Shown in pieces: positions 36,055 through 43,901 of a stretch of 44,227 bases of DNA. Source of the stretch: Bacteroidota bacterium (GTDB lineage Bacteria > Bacteroidota > Bacteroidia > Flavobacteriales_D > Crocinitomicaceae); NCBI GenBank assembly GCA_016866375.1, contig VGMK01000001.1, positions 1-44,227 on the forward strand. Direction: 5' to 3'. The position numbers were made by a program, and so were the translations under genes. Within the stretch, counting starts at the first letter, position 1. Each line of letters opens with the position of its first letter. The notes beneath the pieces are model-generated. The model did no database searches, was not told where the DNA came from, and saw only the letters and a list, made by a program, of their open reading frames with translations.

Positions 36055-37583
36055 CCCTCACAACCCCACCCAACCTCCCACCACGCCTCCTGCATAGAAT
36101 CGAGGCGGTTCAGAAAGAAGATGACGCATACGCTGCGGATGAACTCGTTGAATTAGGTGAAGAAATTCTGTCCCAATTGGCTGCGTTGGGAATTGCTGTT
36201 TATTTGCAACAAGGGAAGCAGAAAGAAGTGTTTAACGACTTTTTGATTTCGTTGTTTTTGTCGAATGGGCATGCCTATAATGCAGGACCGCTGTATCGCT
36301 GGGCGGCAAATATGATCAAAGAAGCAGAAAGCACAGATGCAGAATTATTGAAGCCCTTTTTCTGGCAAGAGAAGGACGGAAAAAAAGTGTTGAACGAGGC
36401 CATTCATCATTTGGCGAGTTTGCGCAATGCGGTGATGCACGGTTTTTTTGTTTTGCCTCCTGAAAGAAATAGAGAAGAGACGCAAAAGATGACAGCGATT
36501 TTGGAGCAAATGAACAAAGCTGGTTTGTTTGAAAAGCAATTTGGAACGTTTCATTTTGTGGATTCGAATGGATTCAATGGGCATTGGAATATAATTGATT
36601 CCAAAGCGTGGACAAATTTCTCCGAATGTTTTTCCTTTGGGGAATTAGCTCAGCGGGTTTCACATGAATACTCAGAGAATTTCCGATTAGAAGAACGAGC
36701 ATTTGCCACGGAGAAAACAACTTCACACGCAGATGTCCAACAAGCTACCTATGAATTGCTCGAAAAAGGCAAAGGGGCATTGGTGTGTTGGTACAGTCCG
36801 GGTTCCAAAGGTGGAAAAGAAGCTTATCGTTCAATGGTTCAGTCGGTATCCAACGAAACTTATCTGCCTATTTACTATGCCTTGCATGAGCGTGGAGCCA
36901 CTTTTACCACCGCATTTTTTACTAAGGAACTCGGAAATGCGCTCTTTGAGCTTACACAGAAAGAAAATGCGCGAAAAGAACCGATCAAATTTCTTAAAAA
37001 CAGAGACAACTCCAAATTTGTAACGAAGAAACCTGTATTGATTTTGCATGATATTCACGTAGCTTTATTCAACGACAATCACTTGACATTGTTTTTTAAT
37101 GAACTATTTGATGCAGGTATACCCGTCTTATGCACCGCATGGCCGTATCCTTACCTTCGCAGATTTTTCAACCAAGAAGTATATGTGGATGAACAACCGA
37201 AACAAATTACAATTGAAATTATCGAATACTCGTTGAACAATTACTTGCGCTTCAAAGGGCCGAGCAAAGAACAAAACGACCAAGTTGCGGAATACCAAAA
37301 AGTAAAGGATATCGTGTTTGCAATACATCAACAATTGGAAAACGGTGAATCCTTAGTTGCACGACGCTTTGCAGATCAATACACTTACCCGATTGAATTT
37401 GTGCACGAGGCTTTCAGTATTTTGAGTCCCTTCTACAGGCTTGATAAAGAAAAATTTAAAGAGGATGAGGTGGATGAGTTGTATGGATTCCCAAAAACCA
37501 TCGAAGAAAGTTCACGAATTTTCTTAACTTTAGGTCGACGTGATGTGAAACTGGAATATCAGCATAGAGTGTTGTCGAAATAA
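36051..37583 (+). CDS. HEPN-domain protein with degenerate P-loop ATPase
   Basis: A 510-residue protein. The N-terminal helical domain carries LRNAVMHGFF; R125-N-x-x-x-H130 fits the HEPN RNase motif. A P-loop-type domain follows: ALVCWYSPGSKGGKE (243-257) is an imperfect Walker A, VLILHDIHV (329-337) a Walker B with D334, and PVLCTAWP a sensor-like strand. A short helical/winged region ends the protein, with no sensor domain. The missing Ser/Thr after the lysine and odd spacing suggest weak or no ATP hydrolysis. It is probably a partner of the HEPN-NACHT protein two genes downstream; paired HEPN subunits are common. Confidence 0.7.
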   Translation: MTLTTPPNLPPRLLHRIEAVQKEDDAYAADELVELGEEILSQLAALGIAVYLQQGKQKEVFNDFLISLFLSNGHAYNAGPLYRWAANMIKEAESTDAELLKPFFWQEKDGKKVLNEAIHHLASLRNAVMHGFFVLPPERNREETQKMTAILEQMNKAGLFEKQFGTFHFVDSNGFNGHWNIIDSKAWTNFSECFSFGELAQRVSHEYSENFRLEERAFATEKTTSHADVQQATYELLEKGKGALVCWYSPGSKGGKEAYRSMVQSVSNETYLPIYYALHERGATFTTAFFTKELGNALFELTQKENARKEPIKFLKNRDNSKFVTKKPVLILHDIHVALFNDNHLTLFFNELFDAGIPVLCTAWPYPYLRRFFNQEVYVDEQPKQITIEIIEYSLNNYLRFKGPSKEQNDQVAEYQKVKDIVFAIHQQLENGESLVARRFADQYTYPIEFVHEAFSILSPFYRLDKEKFKEDEVDELYGFPKTIEESSRIFLTLGRRDVKLEYQHRVLSK

Positions 37584-37597
37584 TAATAATTTAAAAA

Positions 37598-38053
37598 ATG
37601 GATTTAAAACTAAAATTTGGTGAAAACTATATTCTACTTGCTGGATTAAGGCAGTTTATTGAGCACGGAGTAATACTTTCCTCGGTTAATTTTTGGAGAG
37701 ATAGCTTTCAGAATTTTCAGGAGTTAAGAGCAGTTGATAAACGTTCAGAAATACTGAAAACGAATAATGCTTTTTATGAAGATGAGTTTCTCGTTTCCTT
37801 TGTCAATGAAGAATTTCCGGTATTTGAAGATCAAATTCCGGATGACGTAATCCCAACAGTTTTGAAATTAATTGAGCACGAGGAAGGACCCAAAACCGCA
37901 AGTTTGACCAAAGAATTTCTATTGCAATACGCAGTTTTTATTGCGAAATCTTCAAAGGAAGATTATTTAGCATTTGTAGGAATCAAGGATTCGATAAGTG
38001 ATGAAGAGCAAGTATTTATAGAGAAAATAAAACATTTGTTCGATGAACATTAA
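37598..38053 (+). CDS. Small acidic helical protein, unknown
   Basis: A 151-residue protein between the two HEPN genes (14 and 30 bases away). It is mostly helical and acidic (VNEEFPVFEDQIPDDVIPTV, ISDEEQVFIEKIKHLFDEH) with no recognised motif. Position suggests a regulator, inhibitor or adaptor of the HEPN proteins. That is inference from context only. Confidence 0.65.
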   Translation: MDLKLKFGENYILLAGLRQFIEHGVILSSVNFWRDSFQNFQELRAVDKRSEILKTNNAFYEDEFLVSFVNEEFPVFEDQIPDDVIPTVLKLIEHEEGPKTASLTKEFLLQYAVFIAKSSKEDYLAFVGIKDSISDEEQVFIEKIKHLFDEH

Positions 38054-38083
38054 GAAACGGCGGTGTTTTTTCGATAAATAATT

Positions 38084-39571
38084 ATGAACCCAATCCAACA
38101 CTACCATAAACGCTACGAAGAAATAAAGCTAGAGAAAAAGGTTTCTTCAGATATTGACGTGTTAGCAGACCTCATTGAGAACGATAACGCTGGCTTGAAT
38201 AATTTCTTCATGGCTGCTTTTGGAATGAGCACCTTGATCTTACGCATGGGAGCGGTCATACAAATGTGCCGAAAATTTGAACTTTTGGATGAATACGGAG
38301 ATGCTCTTTTTACAAAACAAGTGTTGGATAACCTCCGCGAAACCTTGCCCTCCGATACCAGTTGGAAGAATGTTTGGAATATCAGTGCTGTGGATGATGC
38401 TTGGAAAAGTCCAACGCTTCAAGCAAAAGGCGGTCAGTCGCTCTTAGATCGGTTTGTGACATTTAGAAATAAGTTCGTACATCAAACTATTCAGTTGACT
38501 CAAAATAGTCTGCCGCAGTTAAGCAACGGAGTAACAATGTTTGAGGAACTTACAAACCTCATTTCGCTTTTTGAAAATGGGAATTTAGAACTAATCGAGG
38601 GAAAATACCATTGGGTAGAAAATAATAAATCCATATGTATGTATCCTTATGTTCAAGTTGGAATGGAAAAAGATCATCCCTACATTTTTCAGGGTTTGCA
38701 TAAGTCAAAAGAAAAAGTTGCCATTCTCAACTTAATCGCAGGAAATGAGGAAGCGCAAGAGGCTCAGATATTAGAACAAGTTTTTGAACCGATGCGCTCT
38801 TCCTTACAAGGTGGCGCCGGACAAGTATTCGATCACAGCGAACGCATTGCCTATTACCAATCTTGTTTTGTTGGTCGTGATCGAGAGAAAAATGCCATTC
38901 TAGATTTCTGTGCGCATAATGACAATCAGAACATACTCTGTGTAAAGTCTCCAGCAGGAATGGGCAAAGGAGCGTTAATTGCCGACGTGATTCAACAATT
39001 AAAAGAGAATAAAACGCAAGTGCTCTATCATTTTTGTGGTGCCGGAATGCAAAACAGTCTTCATGCTGCATTGTACCATTTTATTTTGCAGGGCACAAGA
39101 ACAGCTTACTGGGATCGCTCAGATGAAACCATTGACCGTAAATTGAATCGTTTGCCATCAAAACTTATCGATGTAATCCATTTGTTTCAGTCCTTGTTGA
39201 GTGAACACTTGAATATCCAAAAAAACAACACCACAGGAAATTTAGTCATCATCATTGACGGCCTCGACGAAGCCCAAGTTGCCTATTCACAACTCAAAAT
39301 ATCGGATTGGTTTTATTCCTACAACGAAAAAGAAGAACCGGAAGAAGATTGGCGAAGCGCATCAAACATCCGCTGGGTTTTTACCTATCGTTGCGATGAC
39401 GATGGAAAAGAATCCTTTTATCAATTTCCCAAGATGAAAGAATGTGTTCACATCGACATGCTACAGCCCCTTCAAGGACTTTCCCCAGCAGCAGTTGATG
39501 AAGCATTTAAGGATTTCAAGGTGTCTGATGATTTTAAGAAAACAGTGATTGAGAAGGCGGAGATAGTATAA
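38084..39571 (+). CDS. HEPN-NACHT STAND front half, ending before the lid
   Basis: A 495-residue protein. Residues 1-180 are helical with FRNKFVHQ; R128-N-x-x-x-H133 fits a HEPN RNase. The ATPase core has FVGRDREKNAIL (262-273), a Walker A-like SPAGMGKGAL (289-298; K295 kept, G in place of the usual S/T) and a canonical Walker B LVIIIDGLDEA (387-397). It stops at …FKKTVIEKAEIV. In complete STAND proteins the next residues would be of the type G-x-PLYLRYLxDxL, which is how the three upstream heads begin. No stop-proximal remnant of a lid or sensor remains. It is probably activated when a separate back half supplies lid and sensor, then cuts RNA. Confidence 0.82.
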   Translation: MNPIQHYHKRYEEIKLEKKVSSDIDVLADLIENDNAGLNNFFMAAFGMSTLILRMGAVIQMCRKFELLDEYGDALFTKQVLDNLRETLPSDTSWKNVWNISAVDDAWKSPTLQAKGGQSLLDRFVTFRNKFVHQTIQLTQNSLPQLSNGVTMFEELTNLISLFENGNLELIEGKYHWVENNKSICMYPYVQVGMEKDHPYIFQGLHKSKEKVAILNLIAGNEEAQEAQILEQVFEPMRSSLQGGAGQVFDHSERIAYYQSCFVGRDREKNAILDFCAHNDNQNILCVKSPAGMGKGALIADVIQQLKENKTQVLYHFCGAGMQNSLHAALYHFILQGTRTAYWDRSDETIDRKLNRLPSKLIDVIHLFQSLLSEHLNIQKNNTTGNLVIIIDGLDEAQVAYSQLKISDWFYSYNEKEEPEEDWRSASNIRWVFTYRCDDDGKESFYQFPKMKECVHIDMLQPLQGLSPAAVDEAFKDFKVSDDFKKTVIEKAEIV

Positions 39572-39589
39572 TTAAACTAATTTTACACC

Positions 39590-40138
39590 ATGAAAATTAT
39601 TAAAAAATTTGATCAATATATTAACTTGTCCAGTTTTCAAACGATTGAATTCTCAGACGGCATGTTAATTTTTACAGCTGAATTCTATGGTTCATATGAA
39701 ATACCTCAACAAGATATTTTATCATCAAACCCCTCTTTATCATTAGGAAAAGAACTATCGTTGATTATAAAAAAATCTCATTTTAACGAATTAAAAAATC
39801 AATTTGATAAATTTCTTTTAAGTGAAGAATGTCTCTTTGACATCTCAAAATATATTGAAGTAATCAATTTAGAAGAGGTAAACACTGACTTTTTAGATAC
39901 AAGCTCACTCGACCCTATGTTCGTAGATATAGCCAGAATTGTTGTTATTAATCAAGAAGCTTCAGCCAGTATGCTTCAACGGAAATTAAGTCTCGGATAC
40001 AATAGAGCAGGTCGAGTCGTTGACCAATTAGAAGAGGCGAATATTATTGGCCCTTTTGAAGGAAGTACTCCTAGAAAAATACACTTTCAAGATATTGAAG
40101 ATTTAGATTCGCATTTAAGGTCATTAGGTCTGATTTAA
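39590..40138 (+). CDS. Orphan FtsK-gamma (winged helix) DNA-binding protein
   Basis: A 182-residue protein. The C-terminal 70 residues match the γ domain of FtsK/SpoIIIE: DPMFVDIARIVVINQEAS, MLQRKLSLGYNRAGRVVDQL and EEANIIGPFEGSTPRKI. In FtsK this domain reads oriented chromosomal motifs (KOPS). Here it has no motor; the N-terminal 100 residues are a β-rich domain I do not recognise. It starts 18 bases after the truncated HEPN-NACHT gene, in the place of its missing C-terminus. It may mark DNA for the system or regulate the operon. Confidence 0.82.
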   Translation: MKIIKKFDQYINLSSFQTIEFSDGMLIFTAEFYGSYEIPQQDILSSNPSLSLGKELSLIIKKSHFNELKNQFDKFLLSEECLFDISKYIEVINLEEVNTDFLDTSSLDPMFVDIARIVVINQEASASMLQRKLSLGYNRAGRVVDQLEEANIIGPFEGSTPRKIHFQDIEDLDSHLRSLGLI

Positions 40139-40154
40139 ACTTTTAAAACATTCA

Positions 40155-40955
40155 TCACCAACTTACCTGCAACTGAAAGTTCAAGCTGTAATAATAAGTG
40201 TCCACAGGTAAGGCTCTGTAGAAATCTAAGTTGTGCTCGTAATTACAGTTAATAGACAAGTGTTTGTTTATTTTAAAAAATATACTGGCATTCATGGCCC
40301 AGCGTGGATCAAGAAAATGACTGAAGCTGTCATTTAGTGGAAATTGAATGAAATTACTTGTAGCAAAATCAATATTATCGGTGATTTTTAACGCCATTTT
40401 CACGGCATTGTTCCATCGAATCAAATTGCGTGATACGCTAGTGACAGAGCTATCAAAGTCAAAGGAAGAAAGTGCTGGGTTCCACAATTCGTGCTCAAAA
40501 AATGCCCCAGAGGCCAAATACAAATCACTTTCCTTATTTTCCCAAAACTTAAAACGCGCATTGACACCAGCCAAGGTTCTGTTCTGCATGCCTAAAATCC
40601 CGTTCCATTGCAATTGTGCATAGTAATCCGGTGAAACCCGTTTTTTATCGTTATCGCGAAGGCGTAACATGAAGTATCCGTTATTTTCCAAAAATGACGA
40701 CCCATTGGTCTGTAAAGCGGTATTTCCGAGTAAAATAAGCACTTGATTGTTTTTAAAAAACACATCCAATTCTTCTGCGCTTTCAATCTCCAGAATATTA
40801 TTCTTTTGTTTGTCCAATGCCACCCCTGAAGTCCAAGTAAAGGCAACTTTTTTCTGAATAGAATCTTGACCATTTTCCCTGTCTACGGAAAGAACTTGTG
40901 CACTCAAAGGAGCAATGAAAAACAAACTAAAGATGAGACTAATCGTACTTTTCAT
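40155..40955 (-). CDS. DUF481-like outer-membrane β-barrel protein
   Basis: A 266-residue exported protein. I use the ATG at 40955 because it gives a signal peptide (MKSTISLIFSLFFIAPLSAQ). The mature part alternates β-strands typical of a barrel and ends in an aromatic strand (YYYSLNFQLQVSW). The pattern resembles DUF481 (salt-induced outer-membrane protein). It overlaps the previous gene on this strand by 17 bases and is convergent with the FtsK-gamma gene. Confidence 0.7.
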   Translation of the reverse strand: MKSTISLIFSLFFIAPLSAQVLSVDRENGQDSIQKKVAFTWTSGVALDKQKNNILEIESAEELDVFFKNNQVLILLGNTALQTNGSSFLENNGYFMLRLRDNDKKRVSPDYYAQLQWNGILGMQNRTLAGVNARFKFWENKESDLYLASGAFFEHELWNPALSSFDFDSSVTSVSRNLIRWNNAVKMALKITDNIDFATSNFIQFPLNDSFSHFLDPRWAMNASIFFKINKHLSINCNYEHNLDFYRALPVDTYYYSLNFQLQVSW

Positions 40956-41487
40956 AGTAGATAAATGCGTGTTCATTCCAAAATTTGGTTGATTTGGTAA
41001 ATTCTTCCTCGGAAAGAGTGTGGGAAGGCAATGGTGGCGCCAAGCATCCCGGAAAACAGGTGATAACCTTCTGATCCTCTGCAATCAAGATCACATTTCG
41101 CGTGTAAATATTTGAATCGCTAGAAAATGTCCAAACTAGTATTCCTCCTCTTTCTCTTTTGACAATTTGTTTTTGTTGATCTTCTGAAAGTAAATCTATC
41201 CTAATAACCGCATCTGTGCCTACAGGTTCAGAAAATGTAAAATGATAAGCTATGCGGTTTTCACGTTGCGGAATAATTTCTTGAGGAGTGAGTGTATTTA
41301 GATGGGAAATTAAGGAAAAAGGTCCCTTGCTAAAACCAGGAAGAAACTTTGAGCCTAATTCCATCAAACGTTGTGAGATAACACGCGAAGCGGAAAAATT
41401 CTCTAACCTCTCCCTTTCAGATTCCTCTATAAATGTAAAGTGCTTGCATAAATAAAGTGCATTTTCATATCCAATTTCAAATGTCAT
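40939..41487 (-). CDS. Unknown soluble protein in the envelope operon
   Basis: A 182-residue protein without signal peptide or membrane segment (MTFEIGYENALYLCKHFTFI …). It contains PGFSKGPFSLISHL and a β-rich middle. The start overlaps the end of the CorA-topology gene (ATGA), so the three minus-strand genes from 42791 to 40155 form one operon. No family is recognised. Confidence 0.65.
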   Translation of the reverse strand: MTFEIGYENALYLCKHFTFIEESERERLENFSASRVISQRLMELGSKFLPGFSKGPFSLISHLNTLTPQEIIPQRENRIAYHFTFSEPVGTDAVIRIDLLSEDQQKQIVKRERGGILVWTFSSDSNIYTRNVILIAEDQKVITCFPGCLAPPLPSHTLSEEEFTKSTKFWNEHAFIYYEKYD

Positions 41488-42791
41488 TTTCGCTTTAGTT
41501 TACGCATAAGTTGCTTTTTCTTCTCCGGAAATAAGTAAGATAATACCGGAATTGAAACAATGATAACCAGAAGAACTACCAAAGTGTAGAACGGTGCCAT
41601 TTCGAATTCAAAGGATTCACGTGCGCTCTCAAGAAGTTCTATGGCCGGTTCAACACTACCAATAGAAGTAAACAAACCTACAATACCTAAAAGTGTATTC
41701 ATTCTATTTTGTTGATCCTCCTGAATACTTTGGGATATTCTATTGATTCGTTCTTCAAATTTCACTAATTCTTCCTCTACAAGCATGGATTTACGGTGCT
41801 TTTCGAAAATTAAATTCGGCAGAAAATTATAGGAAATAGTACTTATGTTGTAGTTATTTAAAAAACGTTCAAATTCATTTCGGGTCTTTACAGAATCTAA
41901 GCTCATGGCACTGTTGTATCGGTAAAGATTATACTTGATAAATAAATTGAACAAATAAATTCTAAAATAGGTTTGATTAAACCTCAACAAGTCGAATTCA
42001 TTATTAAGTAAGCTTTGTCCAACAGTTGTGAAGGTATCAAATAATGGTAACATTGAATAATTATTAAAGGCTGAAATTTTACCTTCCAATAATAAGTTAA
42101 AATAGCTATCACTTGGTGAAAAATATTTATTTCCATTTGCCGAACCTATTTGAGCCACTGATCCGATGTCGTAGAGTAACTCATCTATTACTTGTTGACT
42201 TATTAATTCATTTGGCTCCAAATCCACTACAGTATATAATTTGAATTTAGATCCAGAATACTCATCTACAGGAATGCTTTTTTCATTCCAATTTGAATAA
42301 ATTTTAATTCCGTTTATTACTTCATTTTCAACCCACTTAACCCATTCCTTTTCCTTATAATCTTCAAGTTCAGCATTGAAATCTCGAGTGAAGAATGTAA
42401 GATCAGAAATATCCACTAAACTCAATTCAGTTGTATCAAAGGAAATACTGAAAAAATGCAAGCCATTTGGAAAAAGATAAACTTCTTTACTGTTGATGGT
42501 GGCCTGTGTTTTTTTTACAATCTCTTTTTCTTGATTTCTGCGTAAGAAAGTAACTATTTCATTACAGTCATTCACTAAAATTCGGGCCGCGGTCTCTTTG
42601 TTCTCTTTTCGAAAAAAAATATCTCTAAATTCAGGGTACCAATAATTCTTATGAAACTGCTGATTATCAATGATTTCATCTTTATATCCAGCATCTTTTA
42701 ATTTTCGCTCAGTCGCTCCAATTCCATCAGATTCAAAAATTCCTGTGATGCGTATGATAGATTTATTGACTTTTAGCGTTTCTTTTTCCAT
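41484..42791 (-). CDS. Membrane protein with CorA-like topology
   Basis: A 435-residue protein: a large soluble N-terminal part, a coiled-coil helix (KFEERINRISQSIQEDQQNR), then two hydrophobic segments (LLGIVGLFTSIG and FYTLVVLLVIIVSIPVLSYL) and a basic tail. The arrangement recalls CorA-type channels, but no GMN signature is present and the N-terminal part is not recognisably CorA. It could be a channel or a membrane-bound sensor. First gene of the minus-strand operon. Confidence 0.65.
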   Translation of the reverse strand: MEKETLKVNKSIIRITGIFESDGIGATERKLKDAGYKDEIIDNQQFHKNYWYPEFRDIFFRKENKETAARILVNDCNEIVTFLRRNQEKEIVKKTQATINSKEVYLFPNGLHFFSISFDTTELSLVDISDLTFFTRDFNAELEDYKEKEWVKWVENEVINGIKIYSNWNEKSIPVDEYSGSKFKLYTVVDLEPNELISQQVIDELLYDIGSVAQIGSANGNKYFSPSDSYFNLLLEGKISAFNNYSMLPLFDTFTTVGQSLLNNEFDLLRFNQTYFRIYLFNLFIKYNLYRYNSAMSLDSVKTRNEFERFLNNYNISTISYNFLPNLIFEKHRKSMLVEEELVKFEERINRISQSIQEDQQNRMNTLLGIVGLFTSIGSVEPAIELLESARESFEFEMAPFYTLVVLLVIIVSIPVLSYLFPEKKKQLMRKLKRK

Positions 42792-42925
42792 GACAGCAAT
42801 TTTGCGCTATAAATATATAAAAATGAATCCTCTTAAACTTCAATTCTTAAAGAAAGTAAATAATTCAACCTTTTATTTGCTTATCTGAAAATATTTTTAT
42901 ATACTTAAATTCATCACACACATTT

Positions 42926-43408
42926 ATGGAAAAAATCACTTCGGTGGAACGGTATGTTTATCATGTCAGCCACCCAAAAAATCGTTTGTCTATTTTAAAA
43001 AATGGGCTCAGAGGAAATGCAAATCATCCTTTTAATGTCAAGGGAGCTGTATTTGCACATAATGACATTGAACCCTCTATTGAATGGTATCCAATGAACT
43101 TGGACTGTATTCTCATGCCTATGGAGCAGTATATCCAAGTATTGGAAGCTTATGATTACTGGCGTATTGACACCTTCGCCTTGGGGGCCGATTGGTTTCA
43201 CGATGAAATTATGACGGAAGAAACTTGGCCGTCCATCCGTCCAACACATAAGCTATATGTCTACACTGCTACAAATATCCCCTTGGAATACCTTACCCTG
43301 TGCAAGGTTCAAGAGGAGCGAGTGTGTCTGCAACAGGCAGTTGAAGGTGTGGTAACTGTTTCATTTAAACCAGCTTTTCGACCTTATGATATTAATCGTT
43401 ATCTCTAA
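42926..43408 (+). CDS. Unknown protein, possibly ADP-ribosyltransferase-like
   Basis: A 160-residue protein. Its N-terminus YVYHVSHPKNRLSILKNGL followed by AVFAHNDIE resembles the opening of ADP-ribosyltransferase folds such as DarT and Tpt1, which have a conserved YH…IL..GL pattern. The rest is less clear and no catalytic Glu can be assigned. It may pair with the 43431 gene, 22 bases downstream. Confidence 0.5.
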   Translation: MEKITSVERYVYHVSHPKNRLSILKNGLRGNANHPFNVKGAVFAHNDIEPSIEWYPMNLDCILMPMEQYIQVLEAYDYWRIDTFALGADWFHDEIMTEETWPSIRPTHKLYVYTATNIPLEYLTLCKVQEERVCLQQAVEGVVTVSFKPAFRPYDINRYL

Positions 43409-43430
43409 TATAAACTAAATTCTTAAACAC

Positions 43431-43901
43431 ATGGAAAAAGTAACTATTTCGCGAATTTCTGAAAAAGAACAACAAGAAAACTCTTTATTATTGATGGAAT
43501 TTTTTCATGCATTTTCATCAGGTGTTTTATATAAACTAGAACAACTTCTTCACGACGATGGCGTATTTTTCGGGAAATTCAATAAACAAAAAACCATAAG
43601 TATTTTGTACAAGTTGTTGCACGATGAAAAAAGACTCGTACATGCCCATTTTTCATACCAAAACCAAGGATTTTCAACCGACCTTCGCATGGGTGAGCCC
43701 GTACTTGAAATGCGCTTTATTCCAGAATACCCATTCGACGACGACAACTACGAAAGGTCCAATTTTGGCGAAGCCCCCAACCTTCCCTTCAACGAAACAG
43801 TAATACGCATGGCTATAGGATTCAAAGACAGGCAAATTTACAGTATCCGTTACCCCAAAAAAGTGAAAGCCTGTCTGAAAGAAGTGATGGAGCGAAATTG
43901 A
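43431..43901 (+). CDS. Unknown protein, possibly NTF2-like
   Basis: A 156-residue protein. The first part (SLLLMEFFHAFSSGVLYKLE, LLHDDGVFFGKFNKQKTI) resembles the helix and strand pattern of small NTF2/SnoaL-like folds. This is a weak match. The likely partner is the gene just upstream, judged by spacing. No catalytic residues can be proposed. Confidence 0.5.
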   Translation: MEKVTISRISEKEQQENSLLLMEFFHAFSSGVLYKLEQLLHDDGVFFGKFNKQKTISILYKLLHDEKRLVHAHFSYQNQGFSTDLRMGEPVLEMRFIPEYPFDDDNYERSNFGEAPNLPFNETVIRMAIGFKDRQIYSIRYPKKVKACLKEVMERN

